From: an uncultured Eubacteriales bacterium
GTDB taxonomy: Bacteria; Bacillota; Clostridia; Oscillospirales; QAMX01
Direction of reading: 5' to 3'
DNA: 5,792 nt
Assembly (NCBI GenBank): GCA_900551265.1
Contig: URVL01000148.1
Span: 1-5,792 of the forward strand
The notes under the pieces were generated by a model. It saw nothing but the letters and a program-made list of their open reading frames with translations. It had not been told where the DNA came from and did no database searches. Positions 1 to 5,369 of the stretch are shown here, piece after piece; position 1 is the first letter of the stretch, and each line of letters begins with the position of its first letter. A program made the translations under genes and the position numbers.

Positions 1-132
1 GAACTGATGCCCCTATTCTGCCAGCTGGACGAGGTGATGATCGCACTCCAGCACGGTGTGCTGCATCGGCGGCAGACCTTGGCCAACGGCGGAGACTATT
101 GTGATTACTATATCACGGGAAACAGGGAGTGA
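1..132 (+). CDS. L-2-amino-thiazoline-4-carboxylic acid hydrolase family protein, C-terminal fragment
   Basis: The frame is open from base 1 and ends at TGA 130-132, giving the last 43 residues of a protein whose start lies left of the window. The readable end has the layout LFCQLDEVM, then LANGGDYCDYYITG. This resembles the C-terminus of the ATC hydrolase family, where a CxLD segment is followed by a T(L/I)A.G.DCCD-type segment. Named members hydrolyse 2-amino-thiazoline-4-carboxylate in a bacterial L-cysteine route, but many family members in anaerobic Firmicutes are uncharacterised, so the substrate is not asserted. The second cysteine of the usual CC pair reads Tyr-Cys here. The gene converges on the ribosomal operon. 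The assignment rests on my recall of the family motif in a short fragment. Confidence 0.68.
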   Translation, partial: ELMPLFCQLDEVMIALQHGVLHRRQTLANGGDYCDYYITGNRE

Positions 133-386
133 AGGCATAGAGCCGGCCTGTTTTGATGGTGAATACCTGAGCAGCGCCGCTTTTCGGCACAGTTCTCTAT
201 TGCGGAGACAACTACTTATCCGCGTTGTCACTAAGAAGGGCATGCGTTATGTGTATCAACTGATTAAAAGACGAGAACAGCCTGATCCATACTGACGGCG
301 TGGCTTGCGGAGCGGGAACGGACGCTGTGCTTAATGGCATGGAGAAGGCGACCAACAAGCAGCGGAAGGATTTCCAAGGCATAAAT
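133..386. other. Intergenic stretch without a recognisable gene
   Basis: I see no recognisable gene between the ATC-hydrolase-like stop and the inverted-repeat cluster. A weak hairpin (AGGC 133-136 with GCCT 146-149, then TTTT at 151-154) could be a poor terminator for the plus-strand gene. Bases 134-296 continue a plus frame that has no start of its own. Bases 264-398 carry a 44-codon plus frame ending in TAA, with its only ATG at 339 and no ribosome binding site. Its composition looks mildly protein-like (ACGAGTDAVLNGMEKA), so it may be the eroded end of a gene, but I cannot name it. Confidence 0.5.
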
Positions 387-458
387 AAACCCCCTTAAGG
401 GGTAACCCGAGAAAGGAATGCGCTTGGCAGACCTTTCCGGGTTCCCTCAAGGGAGTTT
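381..458 (-). terminator. Long hairpin with U-rich tail, probable terminator on the minus strand
   Basis: Arms 387-416 and 432-458 are inverted repeats. GAAAGG (411-416) pairs with CCTTTC (432-437), AACCCG (404-409) pairs with CGGGTT (438-443), and the outer segments pair with a few mismatches and a 2-3 nt bulge. The loop is 417-431. Read on the minus strand, the stem is followed by GTTTATTTAT, a moderately U-rich tail. It lies 70 bases beyond the stop of the truncated rpsC, so it could end that transcript. Each arm also contains its own near-palindrome (CCCCTTAAGGGG and CCCTCAAGGG), which is unusual for a plain terminator. Confidence 0.5.
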
Positions 459-465
459 GTCCGCA

Positions 466-503
466 GGCCCATGGGGCCGGCCGGTTCTCCGGCTTAGCCG
501 GAG
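466..503. repeat. Two short perfect inverted repeats
   Basis: GGCCC (466-470) pairs with GGGCC (474-478) around ATG. CTCCGGC (487-493) pairs with GCCGGAG (497-503) around TTA. The palindrome GGCCGGCC lies between them. Neither has a clear U run on either side. Together with the hairpin at 387-458 they make a dense cluster of secondary structure directly downstream of the rpsC stop. Confidence 0.6.
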
Positions 504-528
504 GTTTGATTTATATGTATCGTCTGTT

Positions 529-1122
529 TCAGCGGAAAATCTCGCCCACAGTGGGGTTAGCCGCAGCCTGAGACTCGTCGGTGTCGATATGCATAGTGGT
601 GGCGCCATCCTTGTTCACGCGGACGACCACATCGTCAAAGATCAGCTTCCGACCCTCGCCGCCGCAGGAAACCTTGATGCCCTTGGCGCCCATGCGCATT
701 GCACGGCCCATGGACTGCTTCATCGCGCGGCGGAAGCTGACACGCTTCTCAAGCTGAGAAGCAATGCTTTCAGCAACAAGCTGCGCATTGAGATCCGGGT
801 TACGGATTTCAACGATATTCACAGCCACGCGCTTGCCGACCATCTGCTCCAGCGTCTGACGGAGCTTCTCGATATCGGCGCCGCCGCGACCGATCACAAT
901 ACCGGGACGTGCGCAGTGGATGAAAATACGTACGCGATTGGGATTTCTTTCAATCTCAATTTTCGGGATACCCGCTTCATAGAGGGAATCCTTGATAAAT
1001 TTACGGATCTTAAAGTCTTCTACGAGAAGGTCGCCGACCTTTTCGTTCTTGGCGTACCATCTGGAATCCCAGTTCTGGATGACGCCGACGCGAAGACCAT
1101 GAGGATTAACTTTCTGCCCCAT
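529..1122 (-). CDS. rpsC: 30S ribosomal protein S3, C-terminal third replaced by an unrelated tail
   Basis: S3 sits in the 30S head at the mRNA entry site, with S10 and S14 nearby. The first 154 residues are canonical: [15 protein letters not shown] at the start, the KH domain with its [15 protein letters not shown] loop at 74-88, and the start of the C-terminal domain ([13 protein letters not shown], 123-135; [12 protein letters not shown], 144-155). Normal S3 then continues RLGGAEIART and ends near a GVKVWI strand, for 210 or more residues in all. Here it switches to [14 protein letters not shown] and stops at residue 197. Neither of the other two minus frames restores the lost part; each stops within a few codons. 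The start at 1122 has GGAGG at 1130-1134, 15 bases after rplV. The product would lack most of the C-terminal sheet and is probably not a working S3. A chimeric junction near 655-663 is the likeliest cause. Confidence 0.85.
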   Translation of the reverse strand: MGQKVNPHGLRVGVIQNWDSRWYAKNEKVGDLLVEDFKIRKFIKDSLYEAGIPKIEIERNPNRVRIFIHCARPGIVIGRGGADIEKLRQTLEQMVGKRVAVNIVEIRNPDLNAQLVAESIASQLEKRVSFRRAMKQSMGRAMRMGAKGIKVSCGGEGRKLIFDDVVVRVNKDGATTMHIDTDESQAAANPTVGEIFR

Positions 1123-1137
1123 TCTACGACCTCCTGC

Positions 1138-1473
1138 TTATTCTCTCTCTTTGAGAGCCAAGGTAATGTGGGAAGACCGCTTCAGCAGTCTATCCGCGCT
1201 GCCGCGCGCTCTGGCCTGGATACGCTTCATCGTCGGGCCGGGGCTTACGAACACTTCGGAAACATAAAGACGGTCAACGTCCATTTCAAAGTTGTTCTCG
1301 GCATTCGCTATGGCGCTCTTGAGGAGTTTAATCAGCGGCTCGGAGGCCGCCTTGCGGGTATTCATCAGAATCGCAGCCGCCTCGGAAATATCCTTTCCGC
1401 GAATCAGGTCGCAGACGATTTTCACTTTTCTCGGCGTGATGCGGATATGCTTCACATATGCTCTTGCTTCCAT
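1138..1473 (-). CDS. rplV: 50S ribosomal protein L22
   Basis: The gene encodes 111 residues, the usual length. L22 binds 23S rRNA early in assembly, and its long beta-hairpin lines the peptide exit tunnel beside L4, the region altered in some macrolide-resistant strains. The sequence opens MEARAYVKHIRITPRKVK, matching the family start. It carries the assembly helix region (SEPLIKLLKSAIANAENN, 44-61) and the hairpin GPTMKRIQARARGSADRLLKRSSHIT (79-104, given here for its basic residues and KRSSHIT end). The frame stays open upstream to 1629, but that extension lies inside rpsS. The start at 1473 fits the family and has GGGAGG at 1481-1486, 7 bases before the ATG. It lies 13 bases after rpsS. 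Confidence 0.96.
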   Translation of the reverse strand: MEARAYVKHIRITPRKVKIVCDLIRGKDISEAAAILMNTRKAASEPLIKLLKSAIANAENNFEMDVDRLYVSEVFVSPGPTMKRIQARARGSADRLLKRSSHITLALKERE

Positions 1474-1486
1474 GTCATTTCCTCCC

Positions 1487-1762
1487 TTACTTGCCGGAGG
1501 TCTTGCTGCCCGCATGACCTCTGAAGGTACGAGTGGGAGCAAACTCACCAAGCTTATGACCAACCATATCCTCGGTGATGTAAACCGGGACATGCTTGCG
1601 TCCGTCATGGACGGCAATCGTGTGGCCAACGAACTCCGGGAAAATCGTGGAGGCGCGGGACCAGGTCTTTACGACATGCTTTTCATTGCCCGCGTTCATT
1701 TCAGCGATTCTCTTATAGAGCTCAGGTGCCACAAACGGTCCCTTTTTAATACTTCTGCTCAT
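1487..1762 (-). CDS. rpsS: 30S ribosomal protein S19
   Basis: The gene encodes 91 residues, normal for S19. S19 sits in the 30S head, pairs with S13 and takes part in the bridge to the 50S near the A-site finger. It begins [15 protein letters not shown] and holds the highly conserved [20 protein letters not shown] (33-52) and [18 protein letters not shown] (68-85), the core of the family signature. The start at 1762 is preceded by GGGAGG at 1771-1776, 8 bases from the ATG. This site overlaps no coding sequence because rplB ends at 1777, 14 bases upstream. Tight spacing on both sides indicates one cotranscribed unit. Nothing is unusual. Confidence 0.97.
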   Translation of the reverse strand: MSRSIKKGPFVAPELYKRIAEMNAGNEKHVVKTWSRASTIFPEFVGHTIAVHDGRKHVPVYITEDMVGHKLGEFAPTRTFRGHAGSKTSGK

Positions 1763-1776
1763 TTAAGTTACCTCCC

Positions 1777-2607
1777 TTACTTACCGCGGCGTTTCACAAT
1801 GAACTTATCGGTACGGTTCTTCTTGGAACGGGTCTTGTATCCAAGAGTCGGCTTGCCCCACGGGGTAACCGGGCCGGGACGGCCAACCGGGCTCTTGCCT
1901 TCACCACCGCCGTGCGGGTGGTCAACCGGGTTCATAACGGAACCGCGGACCGTCGGGCGAATACCCATGTGGCGCTTACGGCCGGCTTTACCAATCTGGA
2001 CATTCTCATGGTCCAGGTTTCCGATCTGTCCAATGGTTGCCTTGCAGTCAAGACGCACAAGACGGACTTCGCCGGAGGGCAGGCGAACCTGGGCATAACC
2101 ATTTTCCTTTGCCATCAGCTGGGCTGCTGCACCTGCGGCACGCACGAGCTGTGCGCCGCGGCCGGGATAAAGCTCCACGTTGTGGATCACCGTACCGACC
2201 GGGATATTCTGCAGCGGCAGCGCGTTGCCCGGCTTTATATCGGCGCCGGCGCCGGAGACAACGGTATCGCCGCGCTGAAGCCCAACGGGGGCCAGGATAT
2301 AACGGCGTTCGCCGTCTTCATATTCAAGGCGCGCAATATAGGCGGAACGGTTGGGGTCATATTCAATAAACAGAACCTTCGCAGGCATATCCACCTTATC
2401 GCGTCTGAAGTCAATCACACGATATTTCTGTCTGTTTCCGCCGCCCTGATGACGCACGGTAATTCTGCCATAATTGTTTCGGCCGGCGTTCTTCTTGTTT
2501 GTAGCAAGAAGGCTCTTTTCCGGCTTTACCTTGTCAAGCCCGGAAAAATCGGCGACCGTCATATGACGTCTCGACGGCGTCGTGGGCTTAAAGGTCTTTG
2601 TCGGCAT
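1777..2607 (-). CDS. rplB: 50S ribosomal protein L2
   Basis: The gene encodes 276 residues, full length. L2 is one of the most conserved 50S proteins, is needed for subunit joining and lies close to the peptidyl transferase centre. Visible family marks are [12 protein letters not shown] near the N-terminus, the OB-fold region with [11 protein letters not shown] (47-57), [11 protein letters not shown] (82-92), and the C-terminal signature [20 protein letters not shown] (217-236). The latter contains the conserved His that matches E. coli His229. The end is rich in Lys and Arg, as expected for an rRNA-threading tail. GGGAG at 2617-2621 sits 9 bases from the ATG. A 49-base gap separates it from rplW, the longest between genes inside the operon apart from rpsJ-rplC. 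It holds a TCCGGG direct repeat (2638-2643 and 2648-2653). Confidence 0.98.
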   Translation of the reverse strand: MPTKTFKPTTPSRRHMTVADFSGLDKVKPEKSLLATNKKNAGRNNYGRITVRHQGGGNRQKYRVIDFRRDKVDMPAKVLFIEYDPNRSAYIARLEYEDGERRYILAPVGLQRGDTVVSGAGADIKPGNALPLQNIPVGTVIHNVELYPGRGAQLVRAAGAAAQLMAKENGYAQVRLPSGEVRLVRLDCKATIGQIGNLDHENVQIGKAGRKRHMGIRPTVRGSVMNPVDHPHGGGEGKSPVGRPGPVTPWGKPTLGYKTRSKKNRTDKFIVKRRGK

Positions 2608-2656
2608 GTATTCTCACTCCCTGTATTTGAAATGAAGTCCGGGTAAATCCGGGAAA

Positions 2657-2950
2657 TCAGGTAAGCGACTCAAAGAACTCAATGCCCTTGGAGCCTTCCT
2701 TTAACGTCACAATGGCCTTCTTCCAGGCGCTCGTGCGCCCGCGGGTATAACCCTGGCGCCGGGCCTTGCCATCATAATTCATGGTGTGGACGCTTTGCAC
2801 GTCGACGCCAAAAATTTCTTCTACTGCTTCTTTGATCTCTATCTTGTTGGCCTCACGGGCGACCTCGAAGGTGTACTTGTGCTCACTTGCACCCTCCACG
2901 CTGCGTTCGGTCACGATGGGGCGGCGGATGATATCATAAACAGATTTCAT
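2657..2950 (-). CDS. rplW: 50S ribosomal protein L23
   Basis: The gene encodes 97 residues, a typical bacterial L23. It sits at the exit of the nascent-peptide tunnel and is the docking site for trigger factor and signal recognition particle. The family start YDIIRRPIVTERS (5-17) is clear, followed by YTFEVAREANKIEIKEAVEEIF (26-47, the conserved helix-strand unit) and a basic loop GKARRQGYTRGRTSAWKKA (61-79) that contacts 23S rRNA. The ATG overlaps the rplD stop as ATGA (2947-2950), suggesting translational coupling. Its GGAGG lies inside the end of rplD at 2961-2965, 10 bases before the start. The Glu of the TER motif corresponds to the trigger-factor contact region by position. Confidence 0.96.
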   Translation of the reverse strand: MKSVYDIIRRPIVTERSVEGASEHKYTFEVAREANKIEIKEAVEEIFGVDVQSVHTMNYDGKARRQGYTRGRTSAWKKAIVTLKEGSKGIEFFESLT

Positions 2951-3576
2951 TTTCCGAACACCTCCTGGATTTTCTCAACAGCGCTGCGGTCCACGATGAA
3001 CTTGTCCGCGTTCATGATATCATAAACGTTGATCACGTTCGCAGGGCTCGTCACGACGCCGGGAATATTGCGGGCGGAAAGCACCACGTTGCGGCGCACT
3101 TCGGGAGTAACGATCAGGCTCTTGCTCTCGCCGGCGCCTACAGCCTTGAGCATACCGACGATCGTCTTCGTCTTGATCTCGCTGCAATCGAGATTGTCGA
3201 CTACGATGATCTCGCCTGCGGCGCACTTGGCGCTGAGCGCAGAGAGCATTGCCAAACGCTTATATTTTTTATTCAGACGGTAGGAATAGGATCTGGGCTT
3301 CGGAGCAAACGCCACGCCGCCATGCGTCCACTGCGGGGAACGCGTGGATCCCTGACGTGCACGGCCGGTGCCCTTCTGGCGCCACGGCTTGCGGCCGCCG
3401 CCAGACACCTCCGCGCGGGTCAACGCACTCTGCGTGCCCTGGCGACGGTTGGCAAGCTGATTTTTAACTGCCTCATGGATCGCGACCATATCCGGCTCGA
3501 TGCCGAAAACGGCGTCGGAAAGTTCGATTTCGCCGACCTGCTTTCCTGTCATATCGTAAACATTAGTCTTAGGCAT
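2947..3576 (-). CDS. rplD: 50S ribosomal protein L4
   Basis: The gene encodes 209 residues, normal for L4. The globular domain sits on the 50S surface and an extended loop reaches the exit tunnel opposite L22. That loop is plain here at about 45-103: [20 protein letters not shown] (53-72), then [19 protein letters not shown] (86-104). In E. coli L4 also represses its own operon by acting on the S10 leader, both at transcription termination and at translation. Whether this L4 acts on the structured leader at 4671-5069 is not shown by sequence. GGAGAG at 3585-3590 gives a good start 8 bases before the ATG. It follows rplC by 19 bases and overlaps rplW by 4. The two other strong frames over this gene are shadows. 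Confidence 0.97.
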   Translation of the reverse strand: MPKTNVYDMTGKQVGEIELSDAVFGIEPDMVAIHEAVKNQLANRRQGTQSALTRAEVSGGGRKPWRQKGTGRARQGSTRSPQWTHGGVAFAPKPRSYSYRLNKKYKRLAMLSALSAKCAAGEIIVVDNLDCSEIKTKTIVGMLKAVGAGESKSLIVTPEVRRNVVLSARNIPGVVTSPANVINVYDIMNADKFIVDRSAVEKIQEVFGK

Positions 3577-3595
3577 GGTTCAAACTCTCCTTTCT

Positions 3596-4294
3596 TTACT
3601 TTCTCGCAGAAGCCTTCTGCGGGTTAACAGTCGTCTGCACCTGGACGTTCTTAACGCGGTGCGTCTTCACTGTGCTCTTTACATAAACGATACCACCGCG
3701 CGGGCCCGGAATGGCGCCGCGGACAGCGATGATATTGAGTTCCGGATCCACCTTGACAATGTCAAGATTCTGGATGGTCACCTGCTCAACGCCCATGTGG
3801 CCAGGCATCTTTTTACCGGGCATAACGCGGGCCGGGTCAGAGTTCGCGCCCATGGAACCAACGCTGCGATGGACAGGGCCGACACCGTGGGTGTGGTTCT
3901 GCACATGCTGTCCCCAGCGCTTGACCACGCCGGCGTAACCTTTACCCTTTGAAATGCCGGTGACGTCTACGAAGTCGCCTTCCGCAAACACGTCGGCCGT
4001 CAGCACGTCGCCGACATTCAGCTCGGCAAGCTCGCCGTCAAATTTAAATTCCTTCAAAACCTTTTTGAGGTCTTCTCCGGCTTTCTTCAGATGGCCGATT
4101 TCCGGTTTTGTAAGCTTACGCTCCGGGACATCCTGGAAACCAAGCTGAATGGCGTCATAGCCATCCTTCTCTGCAACCTTTTTCTGTGTGACGGTACAGG
4201 GACCCGCTTCGATAACTGTTACCGGGATCACCTTGCCCTCTTCGGTGAAAATTTGGGTCATGCCCACTTTTCTGCCGATGATTGCCTTTTTCAT
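3596..4294 (-). CDS. rplC: 50S ribosomal protein L3
   Basis: The gene encodes 232 residues, about 20 longer than E. coli L3. Much of the excess is a basic C-terminal tail (211-232) ending QKASARK. L3 nucleates 50S assembly and sends an extension toward the peptidyl transferase centre. Family marks are MKKAIIGRKVGMTQIF (1-16), ISKGKGYAGVVKRWGQH (114-130) with the glutamine that is methylated by PrmB in E. coli, and PGKKMPGHMG (159-168). The central stretch KRWGQ...THGVGPVHRSVGSMG is of the type I associate with Clostridia rather than Proteobacteria, a recalled impression. AGGAGG at 4302-4307 precedes the ATG by 7 bases. The 70-base gap before it, after rpsJ, carries two perfect hairpins. Confidence 0.97.
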   Translation of the reverse strand: MKKAIIGRKVGMTQIFTEEGKVIPVTVIEAGPCTVTQKKVAEKDGYDAIQLGFQDVPERKLTKPEIGHLKKAGEDLKKVLKEFKFDGELAELNVGDVLTADVFAEGDFVDVTGISKGKGYAGVVKRWGQHVQNHTHGVGPVHRSVGSMGANSDPARVMPGKKMPGHMGVEQVTIQNLDIVKVDPELNIIAVRGAIPGPRGGIVYVKSTVKTHRVKNVQVQTTVNPQKASARK

Positions 4295-4319
4295 TTGTCT
4301 TCCTCCTTGTCGGTTATTG

Positions 4320-4361
4320 GTCGGCTCTGCCGACTTGACCGGAACGGAACCGGGTTCCGTT
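4320..4361 (-). promoter_or_regulatory. Tandem hairpins between rpsJ and rplC
   Basis: Two perfect inverted repeats fill the 70-base gap. AACGGAAC (4343-4350) pairs with GTTCCGTT (4354-4361), giving an 8 bp stem with a 3-base loop that begins 3 bases after the rpsJ stop. GTCGGC (4320-4325) pairs with GCCGAC (4329-4334), giving 6 bp with a 3-base loop, 12 bases upstream of the rplC ribosome binding site. Neither has a U run, so they are not intrinsic terminators. Possible roles are RNA processing, mRNA stability or tuning of rplC translation. Confidence 0.55.
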
Positions 4362-4364
4362 CAC

Positions 4365-4670
4365 TTACATGACCTTTATCTCAATATCAACGCCCGCCGG
4401 CAAATCAAGGCTCATAAGCGCCTCTACCGTTTTCTGCGCGGGATTGACAATATCGATCAAGCGTTTGTGGGTACGTCTTTCAAACTGTTCGCGGCTGTCT
4501 TTATACTTATGGACGGCACGCAGAATGGTAACGATCTCCTTCTTGGTGGGAAGCGGGATCGGACCGGAAACGCTGGAACCGGTACGCTTTGCAGCCTCAA
4601 CGATCCGGGCTGCGCTCTGGTCTATGAGCTGATGGTCATAGGCCTTCAGACGGACTCTGATCTTCTCCAT
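4365..4670 (-). CDS. rpsJ: 30S ribosomal protein S10 (NusE)
   Basis: The gene encodes 101 residues, the usual 101-103. S10 sits in the 30S head next to S3 and S14. Free S10, as NusE, pairs with NusB in transcription antitermination and binds NusG. The sequence opens [20 protein letters not shown], the family start, and has the long loop with [15 protein letters not shown] (36-50), then the signature [20 protein letters not shown] (54-73). The frame stays open to 4796, but the extra 42 codons have no family match, have no ribosome binding site and cross leader hairpins. The start at 4670 has AAGGAGG at 4678-4684, 7 bases away. It is the first gene of the operon. L3 follows after 70 bases. Confidence 0.97.
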   Translation of the reverse strand: MEKIRVRLKAYDHQLIDQSAARIVEAAKRTGSSVSGPIPLPTKKEIVTILRAVHKYKDSREQFERRTHKRLIDIVNPAQKTVEALMSLDLPAGVDIEIKVM

Positions 4671-4677
4671 GTTTGTT

Positions 4678-4718
4678 CCTCCTTGCACGTACGTTTCACA
4701 AGCCGCCGCGCCGTGCAA
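4678..4718 (-). promoter_or_regulatory. rpsJ ribosome binding site joined to a stem-loop
   Basis: CGTGCAA (4712-4718 on the plus strand) is the exact inverted repeat of TTGCACG (4683-4689), with a 22-base loop between. On the mRNA the stem ends in the AA of AAGGAGG (4678-4684), leaving GGAGG just outside it. Formation or opening of the stem could alter ribosome access to the first gene of the operon. The pairing is seen directly; the regulatory effect is inference. Confidence 0.5.
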
Positions 4719-4799
4719 TGATGTTATAGTTTTCCGGCGGCCGGAGCAGTACGGATCAGAATACGCAACCTCGCCGTGTGTCAAAACACTGTACATGAT

Positions 4800-4818
4800 A
4801 AAAACCGGAAACTTTCCG
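4800..4818 (-). terminator. Attenuator-like hairpin with U run inside the S10 leader
   Basis: On the minus strand CGGAA, a 3-base loop and TTCCG form a 5 bp stem (plus 4806-4818), followed by G and TTTTT (4804-4800). A competing pairing is possible between CCGG at 4805-4808 and CCGG at 4828-4831. A short terminator-like structure within a ribosomal leader, about 130 bases ahead of rpsJ, fits a transcription attenuation site. The stem is weak for an unconditional terminator. Confidence 0.35.
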
Positions 4819-5075
4819 ACTTCTCACACCGGCACAAAACGCAGGCAGAAATCGGACGTAAAGTCCGGCTTTCCTCCACGTGTAGGTCCATGCACGCCAA
4901 AGGCGCATGTACGCGCGTTTTTGCAGTATTCTAAGCCGCCCGTCATATTCACCGCTTCGCGCGGTGTGCGGACATACTCAGCCGAAGTTACCTCGCGCAG
5001 CGCGAGCAATCTCCGGCGTCATCGCAGTGGCGTTTCAGGCACGCCAAACCGCCTGCTTATTCTGCAAGCTTATAT

Positions 5076-5104
5076 AGTATAAAGCATAGTTTTTCAAAAG
5101 TCAA
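5076..5104 (-). promoter_or_regulatory. Sigma-A promoter of the S10 operon
   Basis: On the minus strand TTGACT (5099-5104) and TATACT (5076-5081) are separated by exactly 17 bp. Each differs from the consensus by one base. Transcription should begin near 5069. Upstream, A tracts on the minus strand at 5108-5112, 5119-5123 and 5140-5145 are spaced about 11 and 21 bp apart, in helical phase, and could act as an UP element or bend. This strength suits a ribosomal operon. It is the only strong promoter seen ahead of rpsJ. Confidence 0.85.
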
Positions 5105-5153
5105 GGATTTTTCTCAAGTTTTTCTCACAAATTTGAAGGTTTTTTACGGGAAT

Positions 5154-5193
5154 GGCACTGCAGGATGTACAAAAGAAGGACCTTTTGTGTGCC
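5154..5193. repeat. Bipartite inverted repeat upstream of the S10 promoter
   Basis: ACAAAAG (5169-5175) pairs with CTTTTGT (5182-5188) across a 6-base loop. GGCAC (5154-5158) pairs with GTGCC (5189-5193) immediately outside, leaving a 10-base one-sided bulge (5159-5168). It lies about 50 bases upstream of the -35 box. It could be an RNA hairpin of a transcript reading through from the right, or a protein-binding site; nothing decides between them. Confidence 0.4.
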
Positions 5194-5221
5194 GCATGGA
5201 GATCTGCGAGGCCGGGGCTTA

Positions 5222-5316
5222 AAAGCGCCGGGCAAAGGGCCGTAAATGCACCGTCAAAGCCCTGGTAACGTTTTGACGGTGCATTATTTCTCGAGAAGCG
5301 ATTGCCCGGCGGCTTT
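5222..5316. repeat. Nested long inverted repeat, possible small RNA or cruciform
   Basis: The outer arms AAAGCGCCGGGCAA (5222-5235) and TTGCCCGGCGGCTTT (5302-5316) pair over 14 bp with one bulged G. The inner arms AATGCACCGTCAAA (5245-5258) and TTTGACGGTGCATT (5272-5285) pair perfectly over 14 bp, with a 13-base loop. A 9 by 16 base internal loop separates them. On the minus strand the outer stem ends in CGCTTTTAAG, so a weak second terminator for the metallophosphoesterase is possible. No protein gene or own promoter was found here. Confidence 0.6.
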
Positions 5317-5333
5317 CTGTACTGCCATCTGAA

Positions 5334-5369
5334 AAAGCAAACGGAGACGCTCCCGTCTCCGTTTGCTTT
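5334..5369 (-). terminator. Intrinsic terminator of the metallophosphoesterase gene
   Basis: A perfect 16 bp stem (5334-5349 with 5354-5369) has a 4-base loop and, on the minus strand, ends in GCTTTTTC. The stop codon of the metallophosphoesterase (5368-5370) overlaps the foot of the stem. This separates that gene from the S10 operon and implies that the operon depends on its own promoter. Confidence 0.9.

Larger units (their letters stand above)
4671..5069 (-). ncRNA. Long structured 5' leader of the S10 operon
   Basis: From the predicted start near 5069 to rpsJ the transcript has about 399 untranslated bases. Stem-loops readable directly are: 5028-5033/5041-5046 (6 bp); 4981-4987/5011-5017 closing over a second stem 4992-4997/5001-5006 with a symmetric 4x4 internal loop; 4950-4955/4961-4966 (6 bp); 4889-4893/4905-4909 plus 4896-4898/4902-4904 with a 2-base bulge; 4853-4857/4863-4867; 4806-4810/4814-4818 followed by five U residues; 4733-4737/4741-4745; and 4683-4689/4712-4718. 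The density and order point to a cis-acting RNA. No T-box, tmRNA or SRP RNA core was found. E. coli uses an S10 leader bound by L4, but I cannot show homology to it. Confidence 0.5.

Noticed and set aside
56..295. Plus-strand 79-codon frame starting VITISRETG-like, resembling a cytidylate kinase P-loop region
   Set aside because: Its first half is a shadow of the ATC-hydrolase-like gene in another frame. The resemblance is short and no kinase motifs follow.
418..1524. Plus-strand open frame of 368 codons
   Set aside because: It is antisense to rpsC and rplV, which are certain from family matches; it has no ribosome binding site and its sequence resembles no protein.
1474..1629. N-terminal extension of L22 (52 extra residues)
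   Set aside because: The extension lies inside rpsS in another frame. L22 proteins begin at the residues encoded from 1473, which has its own GGGAGG.
2608..2656. TCCGGG direct repeat between rplW and rplB as a regulatory element
   Set aside because: Two 6-base copies in a 49-base gap are easily due to chance and no strong hairpin or U run goes with them.
4758..4784. Second promoter TTGACA ... TATTCT ahead of rpsJ
   Set aside because: The spacer is only 15 bp and the -10 matches 4 of 6. It could be a weak secondary start but is not supported enough to annotate.
4671..4796. N-terminal extension of S10 (42 extra residues)
   Set aside because: No S10 family match, no ribosome binding site at 4796, and it would cross leader hairpins. 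The start at 4670 is clear.
4853..4880. GAGGAAAGCCGGAC on the minus strand, like the start of RNase P RNA
   Set aside because: The rest of the RNase P core is absent in the following 200 bases, so the match is chance.
4824..5009. 61-residue minus-strand frame in the S10 leader as a leader peptide
   Set aside because: It starts at TTG with GGAG only about 3 bases upstream and covers the stem-loops; the sequence looks incidental to a structured RNA.
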